Made by a program: the position numbers and the translations under genes | Origin: CATQHL01 sp965242895 | Lineage (GTDB): Bacteria > Actinomycetota > Acidimicrobiia > Acidimicrobiales > CATQHL01 | Direction: 5' to 3' | NCBI GenBank assembly: GCA_965242895.1 | Contig: OZ251507.1 | Location: 2,604,001 to 2,668,000, forward strand | DNA length: 64,000 bases | The notes under the pieces: generated by a model | Told to the model about the DNA's origin: nothing | Database searches by the model: none | Seen by the model: only the letters and a program-made list of their open reading frames with translations | Shown: positions 8,980-18,005 of the stretch, piece by piece | Numbering within the stretch: the stretch's first letter is position 1 | Layout of the letters: each line of letters begins with the position of its first letter

Positions 8980-9588
8980 ATGACCTCATTGGCTGGCAGC
9001 CATGTCTTCCTCTCAGCAAGTTTCCCTTCTGGCGAGAGGGGGCGGCAATTTGAGCCTTACAGCGCTCCCGCGATCGCTGACGCCGTTTCCGCTGTCGTGC
9101 GTGCCGTGCTGCGTAGTGAAGGCAAGTTGCTATTCGGCGGGCATCCGACGATCACTCCAATGGTTCTGCTGAATGGCTACGAGCTAGAAGTTGAGTGTGC
9201 TGTGGATATCTTTCAGTCGGAATGGTTTGAGGGCAGCATTACTGAAGAAACTCGCCAATTGATGGAATCAGGGGTGGGGGAAATCCATTGGACGGAAAAG
9301 AAAGACACACGGGAAAACAGTCTTGAGACAATGCGTAATGAGATGTTCAATTTCGTGCAGCCCGCAGGTGCTGTCTTCGTCGGGGGCATGGAAGGTATCC
9401 CGCTCGAATACGAGATGCTCGGCCGTCTCTGGCCAGACGTCCCGAGGGTTCCTCTTGCCGGTCCAGGCGGGGCGGCGGCCGACTTGGAGATCGATGAAAG
9501 TCTGCCCGAAGAACTCGCAGAACGCGTGAACTCACGGCAGTACCCGTTCTTGGCGTCTCTTATCGTGGATGCGTTGGCTGGCAGATGA
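8980..9588 (+). CDS. SLOG-superfamily nucleotide/ADP-ribose-binding protein
   Basis: A 202-residue Rossmann-like SLOG (LSDAT) protein: HVFLSASFPSGERGRQFEPY at the N-terminus, then AVVRAVLRSEGKLLFGGHPTITP near residue 40-60 with the glycine-rich turn and HPTI typical of the family, and AVFVGGMEGIPLEYEML near residue 130. SLOG domains bind NAD-derived or other nucleotide ligands; in Thoeris ThsA a SLOG domain receives the TIR-made signal. Here the domain stands alone. ATG 8980 has GGGGG four bases upstream; GTG 8965 would add five residues. The stop overlaps the TIR3 start by four bases. Pieces of two further SLOG genes survive at 2643-2700 and 14537-14587. Confidence 0.8.
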   Translation: MTSLAGSHVFLSASFPSGERGRQFEPYSAPAIADAVSAVVRAVLRSEGKLLFGGHPTITPMVLLNGYELEVECAVDIFQSEWFEGSITEETRQLMESGVGEIHWTEKKDTRENSLETMRNEMFNFVQPAGAVFVGGMEGIPLEYEMLGRLWPDVPRVPLAGPGGAAADLEIDESLPEELAERVNSRQYPFLASLIVDALAGR

Positions 9589-10121
9589 GTTCAGTGCCGA
9601 GGCGCAAGTGCTTTCTTTCTTATCATAAGGATGACCTAAAAGCGGTGGAAAAATTTGCCAAAAAGTACAGTGGAGTATTTATCCCTAAAGTGCTCGGTGC
9701 TCTTGAGCAGAAACTGGTTAATAGCGATGATTCAGATTACATTATGAGGCGGATTCGCGAAAAGTACTTAAAAGATTCAACTGTAACGATTGTAATTCTC
9801 GGTCGGTATACATGGTCGAGAAAGTTTGTGGACTGGGAGATAGCGTCTTCCCTTCGCAACGACCCCAAAAATAAGAGGAGTGGTTTGTTGGGAATTGTGC
9901 TGTCATCGGCGTGCCCCATTTCAAATGTAAAGCTGTCTGAGAGGATGTCAGCGAATATGTGGCGCAGAGGGGATCCAGACAAATATGCTCGACTGCACAG
10001 GTTTCCTGATAATGACGAATCGCTCAGAGGCTGGATCGAAGATGCTTTTGAAGCAAGGCAAACTCGACAAGACTTGATTGATAACAGGGCTAATCTGAAG
10101 CAACGCAATAGTCCTTGCTGA
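9585..10121 (+). CDS. TIR-like (DUF1863/ThsB-type) domain protein, TIR3
   Basis: A 178-residue TIR-like protein: KCFLSYHKDDLKAVEKFA at the start, YIMRRIREKYLKDSTVTIVI near residues 52-71, GRYTWSRKFVDWEIASSLR at 73-91, then LLGIVL. Glu85 in VDWEI is the expected catalytic glutamate, placed as in Thoeris ThsB-like proteins. The ATG overlaps the SLOG stop (ATGA), so translation is probably coupled. Its stop is only 20 bp from the end of large paralogue 2 on the opposite strand. Neither of the two degraded cassettes has room for this gene between SLOG and the large gene, so TIR3 was either added to this copy or lost from both others. Confidence 0.85.
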   Translation: MSSVPRRKCFLSYHKDDLKAVEKFAKKYSGVFIPKVLGALEQKLVNSDDSDYIMRRIREKYLKDSTVTIVILGRYTWSRKFVDWEIASSLRNDPKNKRSGLLGIVLSSACPISNVKLSERMSANMWRRGDPDKYARLHRFPDNDESLRGWIEDAFEARQTRQDLIDNRANLKQRNSPC

Positions 10122-10141
10122 AAACCGTAGCGAGTTCGTAG

Positions 10142-13100
10142 TTATGTTTGCTCAGATAATCGGATCTTTCGTCTCTTTTCGGGCAAGATTTCGAGCCCTC
10201 GCTCAAGAAGAGCGGTTTTTAGGCGGTCGTACTCAGGCGTCTTATTGAGTTCTTGAGCCGACTCGAGGGCTTGACAAGCGTATTCATTTGTTTTGGATAT
10301 TGTGTACAGAGAGCTGTTACCACGAATCAAATAGTCGAATATCTCTAAGCAGCTTTTCTTGTCCTCAAGCCTTAGTGCTCGCTTTGTGACCCCGTATTCG
10401 TGATTGATGTGGCCGCCAGTTAAGCGCAAGGTTTCTAAAGTGCGTTTAGCCCATTGTGTGTCGTCGATAGAGAACGCTTCGGAATACCATCCGAAGCCTC
10501 CAAGATGCTTCGGGTCTTTCATTTCTAACACCTTGCCCCAGAAGCAGTCAGCGATTTTGGCCATTTCGCGTGCTTCAGGGCCGTATATTACTCTCATCAA
10601 ACGTCCAAGACATTCTCCCGCGTGTGAGATTGCCGTGATTTCTTTCTGCCATGGGGCGGCGGGGTCGGATAATTTTCGCACAGCCTTCGGAGGAACCTGA
10701 TCGAGAAAATCTAGCACTTCTTTGAGGGAGTATCCCTCGTGTTCTCGGAGCATGCCTACTAGGTAATAGAACATAGAATCAGGGACGTGCCTTTTGACAG
10801 AATTCTCGATCATTTCTTTGTAATTCTTAAACAAGCAGTCGCTCGGCTCTCCCCAGCTGAAGGTCTGGTCAACGGTTCTTTGAGCGAGTCCGTCGGGGGC
10901 TTGTTCACCGAACATCAAGTCACGCGTGTTCTCAAGCCACTCAGGTGCTAAGCGCTCCAGCAAGTGCAGAGTAGGGGAGATGATTGCTCGGAACTCGATG
11001 CCGTCCTGTCCGCTAAGTCGTAAGCAGTCCGTCAGAATTTGGAGAGTTTCTGGTCGGACAGTCTCGAACTTGCTGTATTCGTATGCCGAGAAGGACAATA
11101 GTGAATGCATGGCGTAGGTGCATGTGCGGTTGAAAGTATTTAAGTATGTATTAACCTCATAATCTGTGGACATCGTTAGTGGTTCTGAGCGATCTTGGAT
11201 TTGTGTTTTGAGTATGTCCCATGTTCTGTCGTGCCAATTTCCGTAACCGATTTTCGAATTGGTGAGGGTGTTGATGAGTTTGATGCTGGCGCGCTTTACT
11301 TCGTTCCAGTTTGTGTCGTATCCGGACTGATTTTTTCCGAGTGGCTCGACATCCCGAGGTTCGTTATAGATCGTTTCGATAAAGCCAATGAGTTCAGAAA
11401 TCTGTTGGTCACTGGGTTGATTATTTCCATTCTTGAACGCTGCTGCAATCCCATCAAGATAGGGATGAATGTAAGTGGGGTGACGGAGTGCTTCCAGGAT
11501 GATTTGAGGAGACTTCAGCCATTCGCTCGGATTGGCCTGTACCGCCGAACGAAGAGCCCCTCCGAGTTCGTAGGGAGTCTGGGCAACTTCTAGATCGGAT
11601 CGGGGAGGGTCTTGAGTCCTCCAAGCGGCGATTAATGAAGCTGCTTCTTTGGGGGAGAGCTTCTCCAACTCATAAGCACTGATTGGGCTGCTATCTGTTA
11701 AAGGTTCTGTTCGCATGGCGAACTGAAGGCTGTTTCGGTTGTGTGGCAAATGCAGTTTTGCCAACTCTTGGAGCGTCAGTTCCCAGTCTTGGTTGAGGTT
11801 GTCGAGCAGCTTGTTCTGGTTTGAATCTTCTGTCAGTATGTTGACCCAGTCCAGTTTTCTGCGCCATTCATCTGGTATGAAGTTTTCTGATATCGCCTTT
11901 TTGATTTTTTCCGAACTTGGAGCGTCCCCCAGCGCTTCGTTCCACGCAGGGGTGAGTTCGCTGATTTCGCAGTCTTTCGCAATGCGATCAAGTAGAGACA
12001 TATGATCGCCAGTAACTTTGTGAGATTTGATTGCTTCAGCGATTTCCCTGATACGTGTTTTATTCTGGGCGTTGTCGGTGGTAGCGAGCCAAGCCCGAAC
12101 TCGCTGATGCAGGAAAGGTGGCAGTTCGGGTAGATCTTTAATGAGCGCTTCGACTGAAGTCCATGATTGAGATTTCTGAAGGATCGTTAGTAGGCCGTTC
12201 AGTAGAATTGAGAAAAAATCGTCCTCATTAGTCCTGTAAGTACTTACTGAGCCTCCTTGCAAGTGTTCTAGTTTACGACGCGTGCGATTGCTTTCAGGGA
12301 CGGCCTTAAGTTTGTAACAGATAAGTTCAGTTCGTTCGACATGGTTAGCTTCGGAAATTCCTTCAGAGAATCTCTCTATCAATTTGGTATTATGATACAG
12401 AGACATAGAGTCTTCATGGAATTCAGGTGGGTTTGGGCTTACTAACTTATCAAAGAAAGATGTCAGCAAGTCGCTTGCGGGATGTGCCTTTTCAGAAGCC
12501 CAATAGCCTATTTCGAGGATATCTCGCCTAGCAGGAAAGTCCAGAACAGACTTTAGCACGAAGGGCAGAGCGTCTGATCCTATATGGAAGGCGCAAAGGG
12601 TGATGTGGCAGATTGCTTCGTGATTGTTCTTGTTCTTCTCGTATAGTGTTTCGAGGAAAGTGATTATCTCATTGGGGTATTCTGAATATAGATTTTGAAA
12701 GGCAAAAGCTGCTGGCCAATATTCTCTAGTAGACCCAGGTTCAGTTTTCTTGGGATAAATGATCTCGGTTTCCAGCAATAACTCAAGCCAACTTATAGAA
12801 GAAAGGTGTTCAAAGAAATATCTGTAGTGAATTTCCGTAACAGCGCATTGCCGCAGTTGATTAATGTCATCTTCAGTTGGAGCCTCGATCTTTGCTAGTG
12901 ATTCCAATTTGAGGGCTCGTTTAGCTGATGGCATGAAAAGGCTCTCAAGAGCAGTTAAGGATTTTGACCAGATATGACTCAGGTCGTATTTTGCACTGCC
13001 GTTTCGATATTGATTTAGCTGCTCAAGCGCTTGACTATACTTTTTGATTGTAGGAGTGTCATTAGTTGGAAGGTAACTTGTTCTTCTGTAAAAAATCTCG

Positions 13101-13519
13101 AGCAGCTCTTGCGAGTTATGTTCTTCCTTTTTATGGAATCTTTCTAATTCGCCTATCTTCCGGACCAAATTGTCTAATGCTTTTTGCTCGTCTTCTTGAG
13201 AGACGCTGCGAACATTAAGGTAATCTTGCTTTGCCGACTCCACCGAGCGTGAAAGTTTTTTCCATTTAGCGCTTTTCCTGGCATCCGAAAAGGCGAAGAG
13301 CGCTTCCGGGGGAGCGAGCAGTGAGATCATTGCTTCTCGTAACGAAAATGCTACTGCTTCACTAAGACGGGGTGTAGCAGCGCTGCTATCTTCTAAGAGT
13401 ATCTGTGCAGTTTCCAAAAGCTCGCTCGCCCTCTTGCCCTGATCGCCGAAATTCGTTTTAAGGTGAGTCAGTAATTGAGGATTAAGTTCTGTTTTCTTTG
13501 TTTTTACGATTGTTTTCAT
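10142..13519 (-). CDS. Large all-helical protein, paralogue 2 (1125 aa)
   Basis: Same family and length as the genes at 2773-6198 and 14635-18003, with the shared N-terminal domain (LLTHLKTNFGDQGKRASELL...AQILLE, residues ~15-50), a charged and probably coiled middle segment up to ~190, then the conserved solenoid-like body. No P-loop, nuclease, protease or membrane motif is seen. Variation among the three copies is concentrated in residues ~70-200, whereas blocks such as KLDWVNILTED and HVPDSMFYYLVGMLREHEGY are nearly constant. The ATG lies one base after the stop of the small gene, whose last codons supply an AGAGG ribosome site, so the two are co-translated. This is the only copy still facing an intact TIR-SLOG operon. 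Confidence 0.8.
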   Translation of the reverse strand: MKTIVKTKKTELNPQLLTHLKTNFGDQGKRASELLETAQILLEDSSAATPRLSEAVAFSLREAMISLLAPPEALFAFSDARKSAKWKKLSRSVESAKQDYLNVRSVSQEDEQKALDNLVRKIGELERFHKKEEHNSQELLEIFYRRTSYLPTNDTPTIKKYSQALEQLNQYRNGSAKYDLSHIWSKSLTALESLFMPSAKRALKLESLAKIEAPTEDDINQLRQCAVTEIHYRYFFEHLSSISWLELLLETEIIYPKKTEPGSTREYWPAAFAFQNLYSEYPNEIITFLETLYEKNKNNHEAICHITLCAFHIGSDALPFVLKSVLDFPARRDILEIGYWASEKAHPASDLLTSFFDKLVSPNPPEFHEDSMSLYHNTKLIERFSEGISEANHVERTELICYKLKAVPESNRTRRKLEHLQGGSVSTYRTNEDDFFSILLNGLLTILQKSQSWTSVEALIKDLPELPPFLHQRVRAWLATTDNAQNKTRIREIAEAIKSHKVTGDHMSLLDRIAKDCEISELTPAWNEALGDAPSSEKIKKAISENFIPDEWRRKLDWVNILTEDSNQNKLLDNLNQDWELTLQELAKLHLPHNRNSLQFAMRTEPLTDSSPISAYELEKLSPKEAASLIAAWRTQDPPRSDLEVAQTPYELGGALRSAVQANPSEWLKSPQIILEALRHPTYIHPYLDGIAAAFKNGNNQPSDQQISELIGFIETIYNEPRDVEPLGKNQSGYDTNWNEVKRASIKLINTLTNSKIGYGNWHDRTWDILKTQIQDRSEPLTMSTDYEVNTYLNTFNRTCTYAMHSLLSFSAYEYSKFETVRPETLQILTDCLRLSGQDGIEFRAIISPTLHLLERLAPEWLENTRDLMFGEQAPDGLAQRTVDQTFSWGEPSDCLFKNYKEMIENSVKRHVPDSMFYYLVGMLREHEGYSLKEVLDFLDQVPPKAVRKLSDPAAPWQKEITAISHAGECLGRLMRVIYGPEAREMAKIADCFWGKVLEMKDPKHLGGFGWYSEAFSIDDTQWAKRTLETLRLTGGHINHEYGVTKRALRLEDKKSCLEIFDYLIRGNSSLYTISKTNEYACQALESAQELNKTPEYDRLKTALLERGLEILPEKRRKIRLSEQT

Positions 13520-13520
13520 T

Positions 13521-14141
13521 TTACCTCTGCTCAGCTTGGATCTGGAGCTTGGGAGTTGCGTAGATTTTTCGATGAATGCAAAGACACTCTTTCCATATTT
13601 CTTCTACTTCCTTTCCTGATATCTTTTTATGTACGCCTTCTTGTACCTTTTTTATGAGATCATCATAACTTGCAATTATTTTCTCACGATTTTTCGGTTT
13701 TAGATTATTCACTTTTAGTAGTTCCCTTAGACGTGCCTTATTTTTGTTCTTCACTTCCTCTTCGGCAGTCCTTAGCTCCTCAATAGCATCCAGCAATTTT
13801 TTAAAGTCTATTTTTTGATGGCCTGTCTGTTTTGTCCTAGTGTCATAGTTATCTTTTTCTGCTATCACTTTTGAGGTACAGTCTAATAGTTGGTACTTAT
13901 TTCTTATCCCTACAGTTTCAAGAGGTTCTGTTAATGCTTCGCGAATGCAGTACGCAATCGTCTCGGGCAACTTCGGAAGATTGAAATTCATTGAAATGAC
14001 GTCTTCTTTTATCTCTAGGAGTTGATGGGCGGTATTCAAGTATCCTACAATTCTTTTTCCGCTCTCACCATGTATGTTTATAATTAATTCGAGCACTTCT
14101 CGTTCTAGGTGCTCGAATTTCTTTGTTCCTGGTGTACGCAT
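13521..14141 (-). CDS. Small helical partner protein, copy 2 (206 aa)
   Basis: ATG 14141 (MRTPGTKKFEHLE) is chosen because it matches the start of the other copy at 18623; an in-frame ATG at 14312 would add 57 Pro-rich residues with no counterpart. Residues 8-75 (FEHLEREVLELI...GKRIVGYLNTAHQLLE...AYCIREALTEPLE) resemble the N-terminus of the large proteins, and the end (EVEEIWKECLCIHRKIY) resembles their residues ~180-200. The small protein is thus a free-standing version of the large protein's N-terminal ~200 residues. The middle is Lys/Glu-rich and likely coiled coil. It leads a two-gene operon. Like-with-like pairing of the shared domain is a reasonable guess; function is unknown. Confidence 0.75.
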   Translation of the reverse strand: MRTPGTKKFEHLEREVLELIINIHGESGKRIVGYLNTAHQLLEIKEDVISMNFNLPKLPETIAYCIREALTEPLETVGIRNKYQLLDCTSKVIAEKDNYDTRTKQTGHQKIDFKKLLDAIEELRTAEEEVKNKNKARLRELLKVNNLKPKNREKIIASYDDLIKKVQEGVHKKISGKEVEEIWKECLCIHRKIYATPKLQIQAEQR

Positions 14142-14536
14142 GTGCGATTGGGCCTCACTTTGCCGTGCCTGCTCATTGGGATTCCTTTTGAGGGAACAGG
14201 GGAGACGTTCCGAATCGGGGAAGCCGAATTGGGGAAGCGAATCTTCGACCGCCGGGAAAGGGAAGGGGGAGGGAAGAGGGGGAGGGGGAAGAACATGGCG
14301 GAGACTTGCCAACTTTGTGTTCTCCGAAGTTGTTCCCGAGTATACAGGCTCCTTCTAACCGTGACGGAGGAAGCGCAAACTCGCAAGTCGATTTGTTGAC
14401 GGGTTGGGATCGTTGCGTTTAGTCGACAGCGACCACGTTGGTCAGCGACAACCAGGGCGGGGAAACGGGCGCCTCTTGCCAGACGGGCTCAGGCGATCAG
14501 CCTAGGCTACTTGCTTCCGAGCCTCCTCGAGGAGGA
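14142..14536. other. Upstream region of the small-large operon, copy 2
   Basis: The first ~100 bp (to ~14240) match the region upstream of copy 3 (18624-18720): CCTCACTTTGCC, then TTTTGAGGGAACAGGGG-like and GGAATCTTCGA-like blocks. It probably carries the minus-strand operon promoter and leader. Positions 14260-14290 are a G-rich purine run. From 14300 to 14530 I see no gene, apart from a small inverted repeat GACCA-CGT-TGGTC near 14429-14441. Confidence 0.5.
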
Positions 14537-14587
14537 GCGGCATCTTTGATTGTGGAGACCTTGGCTGGCGATGCCTTAAAGGGTTAG
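14537..14587 (+). pseudogene. Remnant of the 3' end of a third SLOG gene
   Basis: The frame reads AASLIVETLAGDALKG then TAG at 14585-14587, matching FLASLIVDALAGR-stop of the intact SLOG gene. It lies 47 bp from the stop of large paralogue 3, the same arrangement as at 2643-2700. No upstream SLOG sequence remains. Confidence 0.6.
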
Positions 14588-14634
14588 ACGTGATCCGCCA
14601 GTTGGGGTTGCTGATGCGGTTTTCGTTTGCTCAG

Positions 14635-17600
14635 CTAATCGGTGTCTGATATCTCTTGTTTGGGCGGGATTTTGATCCCTCGCTCGAAAAGAGCGGTTAT
14701 TAAGCGCTCGTACTCGGGCGTCTTACTGAGTTCTTGAGCCGATTCGAGGGCTTGATACGCGTAGTCATTTGTTTCGGATATTTTGTACAGAGAGCTGTTA
14801 CCACGAATCAGATAGTTGAACATCTCTAAGCAACTTTTCTTGTCCTCGAGCTTTAGTGCTCGCTTTGTGACCCCGTATTCGTGATTGATGTGGCCTCCAG
14901 TTAGTTTCAGAGTTTCTAAAGTGCGCTTAGCCCATTGTGTGTCGTCGATAGAGAACGCTTCGGAATACCATCCGAAGCCTCCAAGATGCTTTGGGTCTTT
15001 CATTTCTAACACCGTGCCCCAGAAACAGTCAGCGATTTTGGCCATTTCGCGTGCTTCAGGGCCGCTTACGACTCTCAGAAATTTAGCAAGTTGCTCTCCC
15101 GCGTGTGAGATTGCTGTGATTTCTTTCTGCCATGGAGCAGCAGGGTCTGGTAATTTTCTCGTCGACTTCGGAGAGACCTGATCGAGAAAATCGATCACTT
15201 CCTTGACGGAGTATCCCTCGTGTTCTCGGAGCATGCCTACTAGATAGTAAAGCATGGATTCCGGGACGTGCCTTCTGACGGAATCCTCGATCATCTCCTT
15301 GTAATTCTTAAACAACCAGTCGCTCGGCTCTCCCCAACTGAAGGTCTGGTCAACGGTTCTTTGAGCGAGTCCGTCGGGGGCATGCTCACCGAACATCAAG
15401 TCACGCGTATCCTCAAGCCATTCTGGCGCTAAGCGCTCCAGCAAGTTCAGTCCAGGGGAGATGATCGCTCGGAACTCGATGCCATCCTGTCCGTTCAGTT
15501 TTAAGCAGTCCGTCAGAATTTGGAGAGTTTCTGGTCGGACAATCTCGAACTTGCTGTATTCGTATCTTGAAAAGTGCAATAGTGAATGCATAGCATAGGT
15601 GCATGTGCGATAGTAGGCGACTGAGAACATATCGCGGTCGGAATCGGGAGACATTCCTGATGTTTCTAAGCGATTCTCGATTTGTGTTTTTAGTATGCCC
15701 CATGCTCTGTCTCGACAATTTCCGTAACCGATTTCTGAACTGGCGAGAATTCTGATGAGGTCAATACTCGCACGCTTTACATTGCTCCAGTTTGCGGCGT
15801 ATTCGGACTGACTTTTCCCGAGCCGCTCGACATTCCGAGGCTCGTTATAAATCGTTTCAATAAAGTCAATGAGTTCAGAAATTTGTTGGTTACTGGGCTG
15901 GATATTCTCATCCTTTATGGCTGATGCAATTCCATCAAGATATGGATGAATGTAAGTGGGGTGATGCAGCTTCTCCAGGATGGTTTGAGGAGACGTCAGC
16001 CATTCACTCGGGTTTGCCTGTACCGCCGAACCAAGAACCCTTCCGAGTTCATAGGGGGTCTGGGCAAATTCTCGATTGGGTTGGGGAGAGTTTTTAGGTC
16101 TCCAACCGGCGATTCGTGAAGCTGCTTCTTCAGGGTCAAGCTTCTGCAACTCTCGAGCACTGATTGGGCTGTTACCCGTAAAATATTCTGTTTTGAATGC
16201 GAACGCAAGGCTGTTGCGGTTGTGCGGCAAATGCAGTTTTGTTAATTCTTGGAGCGCCAATTCCCAGTCTTGGCTTAGGTTGTCGAGCAGCTTGTTCTGG
16301 TTTAAATCTCCTGTCAGTATGTTGACCCAGTCCAGCTTTCTGCGCCATTCATCGGATATGCAGTTTTCTGATATCGCCTCTTTGATTTTTTCCGAACTTG
16401 GAGCGTCCTCTAGCGCTTCCTTCCAAACAGGGGCGAATTCGCCGGTTTTGCAATCTTTCGCAATGCGATCAAGTAGAGACATATGGTCGCCAGTAACTTT
16501 GTGAGATTTGATTGCCTCAGTGATTTCCTTGATGCGTGTTTCATACTGGGCATTGTCGGAAGTAGCGAGAAGCCAAGCTCGAACTCGCTGTTGCATGAAA
16601 GGTGGCAATTCGGGTAAATCTTCAATGAGCGCTTCGGCTGTAGTCCATGATTGAGATTTTTCAAGGATTGTTAGTAGACCGTTCAGTAGAATTGAGAAAA
16701 AGTCGTCCTCATCAGTCCTGTAATCACTGACAGAACCTCCTTGAAAGTGTTCTAGCTTACGACGTGTGAGATTGTTCTCAGGAACGGCCTTAAGCTTGTA
16801 ACAGATAAGTTCAGTTCGTTTGATATGGTTAGCTTCGATAGTGCCTTCAGCTAATGCCTCTATCAATTTGGTGTTGTTGTATAGAGACATAGAGTCTTCA
16901 TGAAATTCAGGTGGGTTCGGGCTTACCAATCTGTCAAAGAGTGATGTCACCAAGTCGCTTGCGGAGTGTGCTTTTTCAGAAGCCCAATAGCCTATTTCGA
17001 GGATATCTCGCCTAGCTGGAAAGTCCAAAACGGCCTTTAGCACGATGGGCAGAGCATCTGCTCCTATATGAAAGGCGCAAAGGGTGATTTGCCAGATTGC
17101 TTCGTGATTATTTTTACTCTTCTCGTAGAGTGTTTCGAGGAAAGTAATTATCTCATTGGAGTACTCTGGGTATAGATTCTTAAAGGCAAAAGCTGCAGGC
17201 CAATATTCTCTAGTAGACCCAGGTTCAGTTTTCTTGGGGTAAATGATCTCGGTTTCCAGCAATAACTCAAGCCAGTTTATCGAAGAAAGGTGTTCAAAAA
17301 AATATCTGTAGTGAGTTGCCGTAACTGCGTATTGTCTCAGTTGAGCAACGTTGTCTTTGGTTGGAGATTCGATCTTTGCTAGGAATTCCAATTTGCTAGA
17401 TCGTTTCGCCGGTGGCATGAAAAGGCTTTCAAGAGCATTTAAGGATCTTGACCATAGAGTACTTAGTTCATATTTTGTACTGCCGTGTTTACATTCGTCT
17501 AGTTGGTTAAGTGCTTGAATGTAATTTTTTATTGCAGGGGTGTCATTAGGTAGAAGGTAACTGGTCCTCCTGTAAGTGATTTCGAGCAGTTTTTGTAATT

Positions 17601-18003
17601 TATATTCTTCCTCTTTATGGAACCTTGCTAATTCCTCTATCTCCTTGAGCAAATTGTTTAATGCTTTTTGCTCCTCTTCGTGTGAAATATTGCGAACACT
17701 AAGGTAATTTTGATTGGCTGACACCACCGCGCGTGAAAGTCTTCTCCATCTACCGGCTTTCTCGGAATCAGTAAAGGCGAAGAGCGCTTCCGAGGAAGCG
17801 AGTAGTGAGGCCATTGCTTCTCGTAAAGAACATGCTACTGGTTCACTAAGACGGGGTATAGCAGCGTTGTTTTCTTCTAAGAGTATCTGTGCAGTTTCCA
17901 AGAGTTCGCTTGCCCTCTTGCCTTCATCGCCGAATTCCGCTTTAAGGTGAGTCAGGAATTGAGGATCAAGTTCTCTTCGCTCGGTTTTCATGGTTGGTTT
18001 CAT
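14635..18003 (-). CDS. Large all-helical protein, paralogue 3 (1122 aa)
   Basis: Third intact member of the family, closest by eye to paralogue 2 (shared YPKKTEPGSTREYWPAAFAF and GGFGWYSEAFSIDDTQWAKR). It starts MKPTMKTERRELDPQFLTHL with the shared N-terminal domain at residues ~12-70 and a charged helical stretch to ~190 that differs from the other copies. It is free of signal peptide, membrane spans and nucleotide-binding motifs. The ATG is two bases after the small-gene stop, with AGAGG as ribosome site, indicating co-translation. It no longer faces any TIR or SLOG gene, only a 51-bp SLOG remnant, yet the 3.4-kb frame is open, suggesting recent duplication or independent selection. Confidence 0.8.
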   Translation of the reverse strand: MKPTMKTERRELDPQFLTHLKAEFGDEGKRASELLETAQILLEENNAAIPRLSEPVACSLREAMASLLASSEALFAFTDSEKAGRWRRLSRAVVSANQNYLSVRNISHEEEQKALNNLLKEIEELARFHKEEEYKLQKLLEITYRRTSYLLPNDTPAIKNYIQALNQLDECKHGSTKYELSTLWSRSLNALESLFMPPAKRSSKLEFLAKIESPTKDNVAQLRQYAVTATHYRYFFEHLSSINWLELLLETEIIYPKKTEPGSTREYWPAAFAFKNLYPEYSNEIITFLETLYEKSKNNHEAIWQITLCAFHIGADALPIVLKAVLDFPARRDILEIGYWASEKAHSASDLVTSLFDRLVSPNPPEFHEDSMSLYNNTKLIEALAEGTIEANHIKRTELICYKLKAVPENNLTRRKLEHFQGGSVSDYRTDEDDFFSILLNGLLTILEKSQSWTTAEALIEDLPELPPFMQQRVRAWLLATSDNAQYETRIKEITEAIKSHKVTGDHMSLLDRIAKDCKTGEFAPVWKEALEDAPSSEKIKEAISENCISDEWRRKLDWVNILTGDLNQNKLLDNLSQDWELALQELTKLHLPHNRNSLAFAFKTEYFTGNSPISARELQKLDPEEAASRIAGWRPKNSPQPNREFAQTPYELGRVLGSAVQANPSEWLTSPQTILEKLHHPTYIHPYLDGIASAIKDENIQPSNQQISELIDFIETIYNEPRNVERLGKSQSEYAANWSNVKRASIDLIRILASSEIGYGNCRDRAWGILKTQIENRLETSGMSPDSDRDMFSVAYYRTCTYAMHSLLHFSRYEYSKFEIVRPETLQILTDCLKLNGQDGIEFRAIISPGLNLLERLAPEWLEDTRDLMFGEHAPDGLAQRTVDQTFSWGEPSDWLFKNYKEMIEDSVRRHVPESMLYYLVGMLREHEGYSVKEVIDFLDQVSPKSTRKLPDPAAPWQKEITAISHAGEQLAKFLRVVSGPEAREMAKIADCFWGTVLEMKDPKHLGGFGWYSEAFSIDDTQWAKRTLETLKLTGGHINHEYGVTKRALKLEDKKSCLEMFNYLIRGNSSLYKISETNDYAYQALESAQELSKTPEYERLITALFERGIKIPPKQEISDTD

Positions 18004-18005
18004 TT

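Noticed and set aside
14142..14312. N-terminal 57-residue extension of the small helical protein
   Set aside because: Pro-rich, absent from the other copy, and lying in the upstream region shared as DNA, not protein, with copy 3.
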